From positions 1,736,001 through 1,800,000 of the forward strand of contig NZ_CP060587.1 of assembly GCF_014334735.1 (NCBI RefSeq): DNA of 64,000 nucleotides. Direction: 5' to 3'. The position numbers and the translations under genes were made by a program. The notes beneath the pieces are model-generated. The model ran no database searches. It was not told the origin of the DNA and saw only the letters and a list, made by a program, of their open reading frames with translations. Position 1 is the stretch's first letter. Every line of letters begins with the position of its first letter. This document shows, piece after piece, positions 8,090 through 20,264 of the stretch. Origin of the DNA: Aeromicrobium senzhongii. Lineage in GTDB: Bacteria > Actinomycetota > Actinomycetes > Propionibacteriales > Nocardioidaceae.

Positions 8090-9421
8090 ATGAGCGACCG
8101 TTACAAGTCGATGATCCAGAACCCGATCGGTCAGTTCCTGGTCAAGAACCTGGGCCTGCCGAACCCGCCGGAACTCCAGCGATACCGCGGTGGCGCCCTC
8201 GTGGACGGTCCCGTCCTGGTCGGCGGGAACGGCCTGCTGGCCGACTCCCTGCCGGGCCTGTTGAAGGCCTCGGGGATCGAGACCACGACCGTCCGCGCCG
8301 AGGGACGCCGCTACCAGGGCCTGGTCCTGGACGCGTCCGGCATCGACTCCCCCGCCGGCACCGTCGCGATCCAGGAGTTCTTCACGCCGGTCCTGCGCAG
8401 CCTGGCCAGCAACGCCAAGATCGTCGTGATCGGCCTGTTGCCCGAGCGCACCGAGACCGTCAGCGCCGCGATCGCGCAGCGCGGCCTCGAGGGCTTCGTG
8501 CGCTCGCTGGCCAAGGAGATCGGCGCGAACGGCAGCACCGCGAACCTCGTCTACGTCACGCCCGAGTCCAAGGACGCCGTCGGCTCGACGCTGGCCTTCC
8601 TGCTGTCGCCGAAGTCCGCCTTCGTCGACGGCCAGGTCGTGCGCCTGGGCACCACGGGGCTCGTCGAGGCCGACTCCCCCGCCGATCCGGCCAAGCCGCT
8701 CGCCGGCAAGGTCGCTCTGGTCACCGGCGCCTCGCGTGGCCTCGGTGCCGCCATGGCCCGCACCCTGCACCGCGACGGCGCCCAGATCATCGGTCTGGAC
8801 GTCCCGCCGCTGGCCGAGGACCTCGAGCACCTCATGGCCGAGCTCGGCGGCTCGTCGATCATCTGCGACATCACCGCCGACGACGCGCCCGAGAAGATCG
8901 CCGAGGGCCTCGGCGACGGTGTGGACTTCGTGGTGCACAACGCGGGCATCACCCGCGACAAGCGCCTCAAGAACATGAAGTCCGAGAACTGGGCCAAGGT
9001 CGTCGACATCAGCGTCGGCGCCCCGGAGCGGATCACCGCCCACCTGCTCGACAACAAGCTGATCCGTCCCGGCGGACGGATCATCGGCATCTCGTCGATC
9101 GCGGGCATCGCCGGCAACAACGGCCAGACCAACTACGGCACGGCCAAGGCGGGCGTCATCGGCTTCGTCCAGGCGCTCGCACCGCGCACGGTCGACGCGG
9201 GCATCACCGTCAACGCCATCGCCCCGGGCTTCATCGAGACCGACATGGTCAAGACGATGCCGCTGGGCATCCGCGAGGCCGGACGCCGACTCAGCTCGCT
9301 GTCCCAGGGCGGCCAGCCGGTCGACGTCGCCGAGGCCATCGCCTGGTACTGCCACCCGGGGTCCTCGGCGATCTCCGGCAACGTGGTCCGGGTCTGCGGC
9401 CAGGGCTTCCTCGGTGCCTGA
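8090..9421 (+). CDS. High-molecular-weight 3-oxoacyl-ACP/CoA reductase (FabG4-like)
   Basis: At 443 residues it is nearly twice the size of ordinary FabG. Residues about 1-205 form a degenerate Rossmann-like domain without a nucleotide motif. Residues 206-443 form an active SDR domain with TGASRGLG at 212-219, NAG near 284, Ser335/336, Tyr349 and Lys353. This two-domain form is the actinobacterial FabG4 type, an NADH-preferring reductase of 3-ketoacyl-CoA in a CoA-based elongation or beta-oxidation route. The gene overlaps the following MaoC gene by eight bases. It uses the same divergent promoter region as the thiolase. No strong ribosome binding site is visible before the ATG. Confidence 0.9.
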   Translation: MSDRYKSMIQNPIGQFLVKNLGLPNPPELQRYRGGALVDGPVLVGGNGLLADSLPGLLKASGIETTTVRAEGRRYQGLVLDASGIDSPAGTVAIQEFFTPVLRSLASNAKIVVIGLLPERTETVSAAIAQRGLEGFVRSLAKEIGANGSTANLVYVTPESKDAVGSTLAFLLSPKSAFVDGQVVRLGTTGLVEADSPADPAKPLAGKVALVTGASRGLGAAMARTLHRDGAQIIGLDVPPLAEDLEHLMAELGGSSIICDITADDAPEKIAEGLGDGVDFVVHNAGITRDKRLKNMKSENWAKVVDISVGAPERITAHLLDNKLIRPGGRIIGISSIAGIAGNNGQTNYGTAKAGVIGFVQALAPRTVDAGITVNAIAPGFIETDMVKTMPLGIREAGRRLSSLSQGGQPVDVAEAIAWYCHPGSSAISGNVVRVCGQGFLGA

Positions 9422-10301
9422 GGTGACGACACGCACGTTCGACAAGGCGCCCGCGGGGCTGCCCCTGATGCTCAAGGCGGCCTTGCCGGCGATCCCCGTC
9501 GTCGGCAACCTGCCGGGGATCAAGCACCAGAAGGGCGGGCTGCCCGAGACGACGCTGCGGCGCAACCGCGTCACGACGGACCTGGCCCACCTGGATCGCT
9601 ACAACGAGGTGTGCGGGTTCTCGCGCTCGGAGACGCTGCCGGCGACGTACCCGCACATCGCGGCGCACACGCTGCACCTGAGCCTCATGACGGACACGGC
9701 GTTCCCGTTCCCGCCCATGGGCGCGGTGCACCTGCGCAACCGCATCACCCAGTACCGCCCGATCGGCCGGGAGGAGATCTACGACCTCTCCCTGCACGCG
9801 GCGTCGGACGAGCCGCACCCGAAGGGTCGCCTCATCTCGCTGGTCAGCGAGGCACGGGTCGGCGGCGAGCTGGTGTGGGACGAGACCATGACGGTCCTGT
9901 TCCGCAGCCGCGCTGGCGGCGACGAGCCCCTCGCGCCGCCCCTGGCGGGAGTGGAGGCCCCCGAGGGTGTCGTCCACTGGAAGCTCGGCAGCGACCTCGG
10001 CCGCCGGTACGGAGCCGTCTCGGGCGACCGCAACCCGATCCACCTCTACCCGTGGACGGCCAAGGCGTTCGGGTTCCCGCGCCAGATCGCGCACGGCATG
10101 TGGACGAAGGCGCACAGCCTCGCCACGCTGCAGAACCGTCTGCCGGACTCCTACACGGTCGACGTGGAGTTCAAGAAGCCGGTGCTGCTGCCCTCGACGG
10201 TGGTGTTCGGCACCGACAGCGAGGGCGAGGTCACGACGTTCGGCGTCCGTGACTCGCGCAAGTCCGTCCCGCACCTCGTGGGGCGCATCACACCGGTCTG
10301 A
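9414..10301 (+). CDS. MaoC-family 3-hydroxyacyl dehydratase (HtdX-like)
   Basis: The 295-residue double-hotdog protein has the hydratase-2 motif in its C-terminal half, around YGAVSGDRNPIHLYPWTA and the following IAHGM. The Asp and His of that motif are the catalytic pair that adds or removes water across enoyl-CoA. The first GTG is at 9414, inside the end of the fabG-like gene; a second GTG at 9423 would remove three residues. Translational coupling with the reductase indicates sequential action, reduction then dehydration, in the reductive direction, or the reverse in degradation. It matches HtdX (Rv0241c) in size, fold and neighbourhood. Confidence 0.9.
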   Translation: MPEVTTRTFDKAPAGLPLMLKAALPAIPVVGNLPGIKHQKGGLPETTLRRNRVTTDLAHLDRYNEVCGFSRSETLPATYPHIAAHTLHLSLMTDTAFPFPPMGAVHLRNRITQYRPIGREEIYDLSLHAASDEPHPKGRLISLVSEARVGGELVWDETMTVLFRSRAGGDEPLAPPLAGVEAPEGVVHWKLGSDLGRRYGAVSGDRNPIHLYPWTAKAFGFPRQIAHGMWTKAHSLATLQNRLPDSYTVDVEFKKPVLLPSTVVFGTDSEGEVTTFGVRDSRKSVPHLVGRITPV

Positions 10302-10308
10302 CCGACCC

Positions 10309-10348
10309 GCTGGGTCCCCGCTCGCCGCACCCGAGCGTGGGACTCAGC
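10309..10348. terminator. Imperfect hairpin terminator between maoC-like and tesB
   Basis: The arms gctgggtccccgctcg and cgagcgtgggactcagc pair with two mismatches around a short loop. The right arm overlaps the tesB stop codon (10344-10346), so the convergent genes share one compact terminator. Confidence 0.6.
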
Positions 10349-11222
10349 GGTCCTCGGGGCGCTTGGCGGGGCGGATGAGCCCCTCCTGCGCCACCGTGGC
10401 GACCAGCGTGCCGTCCTGCTTGAAGACCCGGGCCGTGCTGAGTCCACGCGCACCCGAGGCCGAGGGCGACGTCTGGTCGTAGAGCAGCCACTCGTCGGCC
10501 CGGAACGGCCGGTGGAACCACACCACGTGGTCGAGCGACGCGGGCTGGACCTTGGGCGAGCTGATCAGCACGCCGTGCGGCACGAGCGCCGCGCCCAGCA
10601 GGCTGAAGTCGCTGTAGTACGTGAACGCCGCGCGGTGCAGCTGCGGGTCGTCGGGCAGCTGCTCGGCCGCGCGGAACCACATCCGCTGCACGACGGGCTG
10701 GAGCTGGCGGCTCGGGTCGTCCTCGGGGCGCGGGTCGCCCACGTACCGCATGTCGAAGCCGCCCCACTCCTGCTGCCACTGCTCGGTGCCGTCGGGGCTG
10801 ATGAACTGCACCAGGTCGAGCATCGACGTGGCCTCGTCGGGCCCCGGCGTCGGAGGGAGCACGTCCTGGTGGTCCCAGCCCGCCTCGTCCTTCTGGAACG
10901 AGGCGGTCATGTAGAAGATGACCTCACCGTGCTGACGTGCCGACACCCGGCGCGTGGCGAACGACCGACCGTCGCGGACGCTCTCGACGTCGTAGATGAT
11001 CGGGATGCTCGGGTCGCCGCCCAGGATGAAGTAGACGTGCAGCGAGTGCAGCTGCTTGCCGTCCGTCACCGTGCGCTGGGCCGCGCTGACCGCCTGGCCC
11101 GCCACCTGCCCACCGAAGACGCGCTTGAGTCGGGAGTTCTCCGGCTGACCGCCCCGGAACAGATTGACCTCGAGTTGTTCGACATCCAGTAGATCGACCA
11201 GTTCGTTCACGGAGGCAGGCAC
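10344..11222 (-). CDS. tesB: Acyl-CoA thioesterase II
   Basis: The 292-residue double-hotdog thioesterase hydrolyses medium and long acyl-CoA to free acid and CoA. Visible family blocks are the N-terminal FRGGQPENSRLKRVFGGQVAGQ-type segment (cited in part), SLHVYFILGGDP, and the C-terminal SLDHVVWFHRPFRADEW. A GTG 33 bases upstream is open, but the GTG at 11222 has TAGGAT ending seven bases before it (plus strand 11230-11235) and gives the usual family length, so I take that leaderless start. The gene faces the FabG4-like/MaoC pair and probably drains excess CoA esters of the same pathway. Confidence 0.93.
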   Translation of the reverse strand: MPASVNELVDLLDVEQLEVNLFRGGQPENSRLKRVFGGQVAGQAVSAAQRTVTDGKQLHSLHVYFILGGDPSIPIIYDVESVRDGRSFATRRVSARQHGEVIFYMTASFQKDEAGWDHQDVLPPTPGPDEATSMLDLVQFISPDGTEQWQQEWGGFDMRYVGDPRPEDDPSRQLQPVVQRMWFRAAEQLPDDPQLHRAAFTYYSDFSLLGAALVPHGVLISSPKVQPASLDHVVWFHRPFRADEWLLYDQTSPSASGARGLSTARVFKQDGTLVATVAQEGLIRPAKRPEDR

Positions 11223-11310
11223 GACCGCGATCCTATCGAACCCGGACCGTCCCACCGGCCGCTACGGTGCCGGGCTACGGTGATCTCGGTCCCACCGGCA
11301 GCGGGCTCTC

Positions 11311-11378
11311 AGCCCTGATCGTCCTTGCGCTGCCGCGCCAGACTAGCCCTGATCGTCCTTGCGCTGGCGCGCAAGGAA
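11311..11378. repeat. 34-bp tandem duplication at the 3' end of the PAC2 gene
   Basis: The unit beginning agccctgatcgtccttgcgc occurs at 11311 and again at 11345, with two mismatches in the first 30 bases. The second copy contains the PAC2 stop codon and its last codons. The first lies outside the gene in the space to tesB, so it reads as a duplicated gene end. Confidence 0.8.
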
Positions 11379-12239
11379 CTGCTCCAACTGGCTGGCGAGC
11401 TCATCGCCGGTCGGCAGGCTCGCGTCGTCGGCCAGGAGGGACTCGGCCGCACCACGACTGAAGATGTCGTACTGCTCCTCGAGCCCGGCCAGCACCTGCT
11501 CGCCGTCCTGGTCGGAGATCTGCTGCTCGATCTCGTGGATCGAGTCGGGCTGGCGGGCCCGCAGGTCCTCCAGGTCCAGATCCAGGTCCAGGCGAAGTGC
11601 GACCGCCTCCAGCAGCGCGAGCGCGGCCGTCGGGTACTCGACCTGCGTCAGGTAGTGCGGGACGTGCACCACGTAGCCGATCGCGTCCAGGCGCTGCTCG
11701 CGCATCCGGTACTCCAGCAGCGACTGCGCCGAGGACGGCACCGTCACCTCGGCGTTCCAGAAGTTCTGGCGATCGACCAGCTCGCTGCGCGTGCCGTGCA
11801 TCGTGAGCAGCGGGGGCCGGGTGTGCGGGACCCCCATGGGGATGCCGCCGAGAGCGACCGTCAGTGGGACGCCGAGCTCGGTGATGACGTCGATCGTCTC
11901 GGCGACGAAGGACTCCCAGCCGAAGTCGGGCTCGGGACCGGCCAGCAACAGGTACGGCTTGCCGGAGCGGTCGACGTGACGGGTGATCTGCAGGACCGGC
12001 TCGACGTAGTCGACGTAGTGGTCGCGTCGGAACGTGATCGGGGGCCGGCGGGCCCGGTAGTCGTAGTACGAGTCCAGGTCGAACTCGTGCACGACCTCGC
12101 CATCGGGCGTGCGCAGTTGCTCGGCCGCCAGCACGGAGGAGGAGCCCGCACTGAGGAAGCCGTCGAGGGCGACGATCAGGGGGATCGGGTCGCGCTCGTA
12201 GTCATCGGAACGTCGTCGTGAAAACCACTTCGGAGTCAA
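11343..12239 (-). CDS. PAC2-family protein (proteasome assembly chaperone 2-like)
   Basis: The 298-residue protein begins with a basic segment and [17 protein letters not shown], then [14 protein letters not shown] and [11 protein letters not shown], signatures of the actinobacterial PAC2 family. These resemble eukaryotic proteasome assembly chaperones and occur in actinobacteria that do or do not carry proteasomes; the bacterial role is not established. The C-terminus is acidic with coiled-coil-like helices ([14 protein letters not shown]). The start is a TTG overlapping the dxs stop (TTGA), so it is translated behind dxs. The link with isoprenoid synthesis is positional only. Confidence 0.82.
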   Translation of the reverse strand: MTPKWFSRRRSDDYERDPIPLIVALDGFLSAGSSSVLAAEQLRTPDGEVVHEFDLDSYYDYRARRPPITFRRDHYVDYVEPVLQITRHVDRSGKPYLLLAGPEPDFGWESFVAETIDVITELGVPLTVALGGIPMGVPHTRPPLLTMHGTRSELVDRQNFWNAEVTVPSSAQSLLEYRMREQRLDAIGYVVHVPHYLTQVEYPTAALALLEAVALRLDLDLDLEDLRARQPDSIHEIEQQISDQDGEQVLAGLEEQYDIFSRGAAESLLADDASLPTGDELASQLEQFLARQRKDDQG

Positions 12240-14131
12240 CGCAGGTCACCCTCGGGACATTCCTTCAGCCGATCGAGCGCGTCGGCCGCGATCGCGTCGG
12301 GCGTCAGGCCGAGTCGGTCGAGGATGACGTCGCGCTTCGCGTGGTCGAGGAACTCCTGGGCCACGGCGTGGATCCGGACGGGCATGACCAGGCCCCGGTC
12401 GCAGATCTCGTTCAGGATCGTGGAGCCGACGCCGCCCTGGCGGCCGTTGTCCTCGATGGTCACGACGAGCCGGTGCTCGGCGGCCAGGTCGAGCAGCGCG
12501 GGGTCCAGCGGCTTGATCCAGCGCGGGTCGACGACGGTCGAGCCGACGCCGGAGTCCTCGAGCAGGCGAGCGACCTCGACGGCCATCGCGGCCATCGTGC
12601 CCACGCCCACCACGAGCACCTCGGGATCGGCTCCGCGGTGCAGCACGTCCATCGAGCCGACGCGATCGATCGCCTCCAAATCGGCCGGCACGGCGCCCTT
12701 GGCGAAGCGGACCACGCTGGGGGCGTCGGCGACCTCGACGGCCTCACGCAGCAACTCGCGCAGACGGCTGCCGTCGCGCGGGGCCGCCAGGTGCAGACCG
12801 GGGACGATCTGCATGAGGGACATGTCCCACATGCCGTTGTGGCTCGCGCCGTCGTCGCCGGTGACCCCGGCACGGTCGAGCACGAAGGTGACGCCCTGCT
12901 GGTGCAGGGCGACGTCCATCAGCACCTGGTCGAAGGCCCGGTTGAGGAACGTGGCGTAGACCGCGACGACCGGGTGGAGGCCGCCCATGGCCATGCCGGC
13001 GGCACTGGTGACCGCGTGCTGCTCGGCGATCCCGACATCGAGGACCCGGTCGGGGAACTTGTCCGCGAACGCGTCCAGGCCGGTCGGGTAGAGCATGGCG
13101 GCGGTGATGCCCACGACGTCAGGACGATCGTCGGCGATGCGGACGATCTCGTCGCGGAACACGGAGGTCCAGCCCGCGGGCGCGATGCTCACCGCCTCAC
13201 CCGTCAGGCGGTCGAACGGGTGCGACTGGTGCATCTGGTCGTTCTCGTTGGAGACGGCGATGTCGTAGCCGTGGCCCTTCGTGGTGATCGCGTGCACCAG
13301 CACGGGGCCGCCGAAGTGGCGGGCCGCGGAGAGCGCCTGCTCCAGCGCCCGCCGGTCGTGACCGTCGATGGGACCGAGGTACTTGATCCCCAGGTCCTCG
13401 AACAAGCCCTGGGGCGCCAGCGCGTCCTTGAAGCCCTTCTTGATCGCGTGCAGCGCCTCGTAGGCGACACCGACGACCTTGGGCCCCGTCGTCATCCGCT
13501 CACGGACGGCACTGAGCGCAGGCTCGTACCGCGGGTTCGTGCGGATCTGCGTGAGGCGGTTCGCGAGGCCCCCGACGGTCGGGGTGTAGGAGCGCCCGTT
13601 GTCGTTGACGACGATGACCACCCGGCGCGAGTTGTCGGCGCAGATGTTGTTGATGGCCTCCCACGCCATGCCGCCGGTCAGCGCACCGTCGCCGATGACC
13701 GCCACGACGTGGTCGTCCTTGCCCTGCACCGCGTTCGCGCGAGCGAGTCCGTCGGCGTAGGACAGCGAGGTGGAGGCGTGCGAGTTCTCGACCCAGTCGT
13801 GCGGCGACTCGGCCTGGGACGGGTAGCCGGACAGGCCGCCCTCCTTGCGCAGGCGCCCCTGGGCGAACTGGTCGGCGCGGCCCGTCAGCATCTTGTGGAC
13901 GTACGACTGGTGACCGGTGTCCCAGACGATCTTGTCGTTCGGCGAGTCGAAGACCCGGTGCAGCGCGATCGTCAGCTCGACCACGCCCAGGTTCGGGCCG
14001 AGGTGACCGCCGTTGGCGGCCACCGACTCGATCAGCAGCTCACGGACCTCGGCGGCGAGTTGGGTCAGCGCCTCATCGTCCAGTCCTCGCAGGTCTGCGG
14101 GACCGGACACGGAACTGAGGACAGATGCCAT
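12236..14131 (-). CDS. dxs: 1-deoxy-D-xylulose-5-phosphate synthase
   Basis: The 631-residue thiamine diphosphate enzyme condenses pyruvate and glyceraldehyde 3-phosphate, the first step of the MEP isoprenoid pathway. Visible are [17 protein letters not shown] (N-terminal ThDP region), the [13 protein letters not shown] ThDP/Mg2+ motif, the transketolase pyrimidine domain ([13 protein letters not shown]), and the C-terminal domain ending near CPEGDLR. The ATG at 14131 has TACGAT ending six bases upstream (plus strand 14138-14143), a leaderless start. A GTG at 14155 with a GAGGGGG ribosome binding site is an alternative adding eight residues. PAC2 follows with a TTGA overlap. Confidence 0.98.
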   Translation of the reverse strand: MASVLSSVSGPADLRGLDDEALTQLAAEVRELLIESVAANGGHLGPNLGVVELTIALHRVFDSPNDKIVWDTGHQSYVHKMLTGRADQFAQGRLRKEGGLSGYPSQAESPHDWVENSHASTSLSYADGLARANAVQGKDDHVVAVIGDGALTGGMAWEAINNICADNSRRVVIVVNDNGRSYTPTVGGLANRLTQIRTNPRYEPALSAVRERMTTGPKVVGVAYEALHAIKKGFKDALAPQGLFEDLGIKYLGPIDGHDRRALEQALSAARHFGGPVLVHAITTKGHGYDIAVSNENDQMHQSHPFDRLTGEAVSIAPAGWTSVFRDEIVRIADDRPDVVGITAAMLYPTGLDAFADKFPDRVLDVGIAEQHAVTSAAGMAMGGLHPVVAVYATFLNRAFDQVLMDVALHQQGVTFVLDRAGVTGDDGASHNGMWDMSLMQIVPGLHLAAPRDGSRLRELLREAVEVADAPSVVRFAKGAVPADLEAIDRVGSMDVLHRGADPEVLVVGVGTMAAMAVEVARLLEDSGVGSTVVDPRWIKPLDPALLDLAAEHRLVVTIEDNGRQGGVGSTILNEICDRGLVMPVRIHAVAQEFLDHAKRDVILDRLGLTPDAIAADALDRLKECPEGDLR

Positions 14132-14199
14132 TGCTCCATCGTAACGACGCCCCACCAGCGCGCCCCCTCGACTGGCCGCCACCGGTCCGGCAGCAGGTG

Positions 14200-14706
14200 T
14201 CAGTCCAGGTCGTGGAACCGGCCGCGGGCGTGGGCGACGCCGGTCGAGGACTCCACACCGACCTCGTCCACCACCCCGGAGAGCCGCAGCGACCAGCCCG
14301 TCTCCGTGACTCCGTCGACGGTGGCACCCCACCAGGAGCGGCCGTCGAGCCGGGGTCCCCACGGGGACTGGACCCACTCCCCCACGGTGAACATCCCGCC
14401 CGGCGCCGGCGCGAGTCCCGCGAACACCTCGGCCAGGTAGGCGTCGCCGGCGCGCAGGACGCTGACGGCGACGCGGGACCCGACCTCGACCGACTCCCCC
14501 AAGGTGGCGTCGGGATCGACGAACGCCTCGAACCGGGCCGGATCCCCGTCGACCAGCACGATCGCCGACACGGTCAGGCCGGCGCGGTCACGCCCGGAGC
14601 CGGTGGCCACGACCGTGACGGGCGCGGGCAAACGGCCGCGCAGGCGCCGGAAGGCGTCCTTGTCGCGGTCCGGGGGTACGAAGGGGTGCTCCGAGTGGAT
14701 CGTCAC
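14200..14706 (-). CDS. Flavin reductase-like domain protein
   Basis: The 168-residue protein matches the split-barrel flavin reductase fold: [20 protein letters not shown], then [13 protein letters not shown] and [19 protein letters not shown]. Such proteins bind FMN or FAD and supply reduced flavin to monooxygenases, or act alone. The usual TxSSxTSVS stretch is replaced by [14 protein letters not shown], so activity is uncertain. The start is a GTG. It stands alone between dxs and the acnA terminator, with no partner monooxygenase in sight. Confidence 0.72.
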   Translation of the reverse strand: MTIHSEHPFVPPDRDKDAFRRLRGRLPAPVTVVATGSGRDRAGLTVSAIVLVDGDPARFEAFVDPDATLGESVEVGSRVAVSVLRAGDAYLAEVFAGLAPAPGGMFTVGEWVQSPWGPRLDGRSWWGATVDGVTETGWSLRLSGVVDEVGVESSTGVAHARGRFHDLD

Positions 14707-14747
14707 GAACCCATCCCATCATCGAACGTCGTGCCGTGGGCATGAGA

Positions 14748-14790
14748 AAGGCGCGCCCCCGCCACCGGTCCGGTGACGGAGACGCGCCTT
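14748..14790 (-). terminator. acnA terminator hairpin
   Basis: The arms aaggcgcg and cgcgcctt enclose an inner caccgg/cggtg hairpin, ten bases past the acnA stop. Transcription on the minus strand would end here before the flavin reductase gene, which starts on the same strand at 14706. Confidence 0.8.
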
Positions 14791-14800
14791 CGGCTCACAC

Positions 14801-17590
<2,790 letters not shown>

Positions 17591-17671
17591 GGGCTTCTCC
17601 TTCACTGGTGTTCCCATCCTGCCTTCGCGCGGCATCTCGTGCCGGATCAGGATGACCTAGGACGCACCATT

Positions 17672-17689
17672 TATCTTGATGTCAAGATA
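17672..17689 (-). promoter_or_regulatory. acnA: acnA promoter with overlapping palindromic operator
   Basis: The sequence tatcttgatgtcaagata is an inverted repeat with 8-bp arms and a TG spacer. On the minus strand its centre reads TTGACA, a consensus -35 hexamer, with TCCTAGGT 17-19 bases further on as a possible -10. The acnA ATG is about 80 bases downstream. A protein bound here would block RNA polymerase. The regulator is not encoded nearby. Confidence 0.65.
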
Positions 17690-17731
17690 CACGATATCAA
17701 CTGATTCTGGGCTGCGCCGCTCAGGCGACCC

Positions 17732-20242
17732 TCACCGGAGTGCGGCCAGTCGCGCGACGAGGGCACGCCCCTCGGCGACGCGCTTCTCCCAGGTCGTCCC
17801 CACCACGAGCAGCACCAGGCCTGCGGCGGCGATCAGGATCCACCGTTGCAGGGCCAACGCCGTGGGACCGACGTTCGCCAGGACCACGAGCAGCAGCACC
17901 GCCGAGCCCGCCACGACGGGCGCGCCCCAGCGCAGGACCACTCCAGCGGCGAGGCAGGCCGCCGCCACGAGCGCCAACAGCCCGGCGCGCAGGCTGGTCG
18001 GCTCGGCGAGCGCCTGGGGCAGCGACGGCAGCAACGCCAGCGTCAGACCCGGGACCAGCACCGACCAGGTCCGGCTGGCCGGATCGGTGCGCAGGCGCCA
18101 CAGTCCCGCTGCGAGGACCGCGACCGCGAAGGGCGCCGTGTACGCCTCGACCGTGCCGACCTCGCTGGCGGCCAGACGGGTCACCCACGCTCCGCCCACG
18201 AGACCGGCCGCGACCCATCGCAGGTACGTCCGGTCGTCGTCCAGGAGTCCGACGACGGCGGCCGCGACTGCCCCGATCGTGAACACCAGCGCGGCCGTCG
18301 CGAGATCGTCCGCCTCCACGAGGGCGATGAACAGCGAGAGCGCGGCGACGACCTCGACGGCGATCCGGTGCCAGACCAGCTCATCCAGGGCCAAGGTCAG
18401 CAGCAGCGCCGCTGCCGCACAGCCGGCGATGATCGGACTCCACCACGTGGCGTCCATGTCCGACAGGTTCAGGACGAGACCGATCGTCGCGATGGCGGCG
18501 CCGGCCGCGAGACCCAGCGACACCGCGGAGGTCCCCCGCCTGAACTCCTCGGGGTCGTCGAAGCCCGCAAGCGCGCACATCGCCAGACCGGCGGCGACCA
18601 GGCCCCACGTCCAAGCCGTGACCGGAGCGTCGCCCGGCACGACCGCGACGGCCGCCAGGACGGCCACGGGCGGCAGCACCGCGAACCACGCAGGGCCCCG
18701 CCGCAGAGCGAAGGCGAGACCGGCGCCCACGAGCACCACCGTGATCGCATGCACGAGGAACGGCAGTGTCGAGGACGCGACGGCCGTGACGACGGCCGCT
18801 CCCCCGGCGACGACGCCCAACGGCAGACGGAGGTGGTCGGGGACGAGCCGGGGCGAGGGCCACCGGCCCATGGCCCACCACGCCACCAACAGACCCGCGG
18901 CGACGCCGAGGACCTTCCAGTCCTCGCGAACGGCGATGTCGGAGGGGCGCACCCAGAGGTCACTCGGCGACCCGTAGCCGGAAGCGACATCGGCCCGCTC
19001 GAGGTTCATCATCGCCACCGCGCCGCCCCACAGCACCAGGGCAGCCCCGGTGACGACCGTGCCCCACCGCACACCGAGCGACCACGCATCGGGCCGCGCG
19101 ACGAGGAGGGCCAGCAGTGCGACGACCGCCGCCACCGCCACGAGACCGATGCTCCCGGCCGCGTCGGCGCGCCACGCCCATCCGGACACCGCCAACCCGA
19201 CCAGGTAGAGCAGTCCGACCGTGGCCGAGCCGACGAGCCAGGGCCGGAGGGCGACCATGAGGACACCCCCGAGGAGGGCCGCGGCGACGAGCGTGAACAG
19301 CGGCAGCGCGTCCGCGAAGGTCAGGGCCGGGGAGCCGGACTGCGCCTGGATGACGGCCAGGACGACGGAGAAGGCTCCGAGGCACAGCGCGAGCGCGGCA
19401 GCGCCCCACATGGCCCAGGGCATCGCGAGACGGACGCTGATCGCCACGACGACGAGCGGCACGACGAGGGCGGCCATCGCACTCCAGAACCAGGTGTCCT
19501 GGTCCCCCAGGTCGAGCAGCCGGTCCATGAGCGCGGGCGCGCTGACCCACGGGGCCAGACCGGCCGCGATCTGGGGCATCGCCAGGTCGTGGTCGAACGC
19601 CGTGCGGGCCCACCGCACCACCACCACGGCGGTGGCCACGACACCGGCGGTCCACACCAGGGAGACGACGGCGAAGTCGCTCCAGCTCAAGCCGAACAGG
19701 CCCTCGGCGACCGCGGCCAGGACGTCGACGGTGAGCAGTCCGAGGAACACCGACCAGAGGGCCTCGGCCGCCCCGAAGAGCCGCCGCCGGGTCGCCCAGA
19801 TGGCGCAGCCGCCGAACACCGCGGTCACCGCGAGCAGGATCAGGGCACGGCCCAGGATCCCGACGGCGGCCCACGCGATGGTCGCGAAGATCAGGCCGGC
19901 GACGATGAGGCAGACCGCACCGAGGCCGAGCAGCACGGAGCCGACCGACCACGCGTGGTGCGCGGGGGCGGGCACCACGCCCGGAACGAAGACGGGCGCG
20001 GGAGCCGGCGTGACGGGCTGCTGTGCAGCGGCGGTCGATGCTGGCCGTGCCTCAGGATCGATGCGCGGCGCGCGCGCCTGGACCGCGCGTCCCTGCGCCA
20101 CGAGCCCGTCCGCCTGGACGAACAGCCCCCAGAGCTGATGGGCCTGCTGCGAAGTCAGGTCGAAGGCACAGTGCGGACACGAGATTCCCCCCGAGATGGC
20201 GCCCCGGCAGGCCGGACACGCGTGGGGATCGGCGTACTTCAC
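17732..20242 (-). CDS. Large polytopic membrane protein with N-terminal zinc ribbon (SCO7613-like)
   Basis: The 836-residue protein opens with CPACRGAISGGISCPHCAF, a four-cysteine zinc ribbon, followed by a Pro/Ala-rich linker to about residue 95. The remainder is about twenty closely spaced hydrophobic helices with very few charged loops and no recognisable transporter motif. It resembles actinobacterial proteins labelled SCO7613 C-terminal domain-containing; the function is unknown. The start is a GTG (MKYADPH), and the gene ends 141 bases from acnA. Scaffold, sensor or polymer-export roles are possible and none is supported. Confidence 0.75.
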   Translation of the reverse strand: MKYADPHACPACRGAISGGISCPHCAFDLTSQQAHQLWGLFVQADGLVAQGRAVQARAPRIDPEARPASTAAAQQPVTPAPAPVFVPGVVPAPAHHAWSVGSVLLGLGAVCLIVAGLIFATIAWAAVGILGRALILLAVTAVFGGCAIWATRRRLFGAAEALWSVFLGLLTVDVLAAVAEGLFGLSWSDFAVVSLVWTAGVVATAVVVVRWARTAFDHDLAMPQIAAGLAPWVSAPALMDRLLDLGDQDTWFWSAMAALVVPLVVVAISVRLAMPWAMWGAAALALCLGAFSVVLAVIQAQSGSPALTFADALPLFTLVAAALLGGVLMVALRPWLVGSATVGLLYLVGLAVSGWAWRADAAGSIGLVAVAAVVALLALLVARPDAWSLGVRWGTVVTGAALVLWGGAVAMMNLERADVASGYGSPSDLWVRPSDIAVREDWKVLGVAAGLLVAWWAMGRWPSPRLVPDHLRLPLGVVAGGAAVVTAVASSTLPFLVHAITVVLVGAGLAFALRRGPAWFAVLPPVAVLAAVAVVPGDAPVTAWTWGLVAAGLAMCALAGFDDPEEFRRGTSAVSLGLAAGAAIATIGLVLNLSDMDATWWSPIIAGCAAAALLLTLALDELVWHRIAVEVVAALSLFIALVEADDLATAALVFTIGAVAAAVVGLLDDDRTYLRWVAAGLVGGAWVTRLAASEVGTVEAYTAPFAVAVLAAGLWRLRTDPASRTWSVLVPGLTLALLPSLPQALAEPTSLRAGLLALVAAACLAAGVVLRWGAPVVAGSAVLLLVVLANVGPTALALQRWILIAAAGLVLLVVGTTWEKRVAEGRALVARLAALR

Positions 20243-20264
20243 GGGGGTGACTCAACCGGACCCG

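Noticed and set aside
7961-9574. Upstream extension of the thiolase frame across the divergent FabG4-like gene
   Set aside because: The ATG at 7960 has a ribosome binding site and begins the thiolase fold; the extension is antisense to a real gene.
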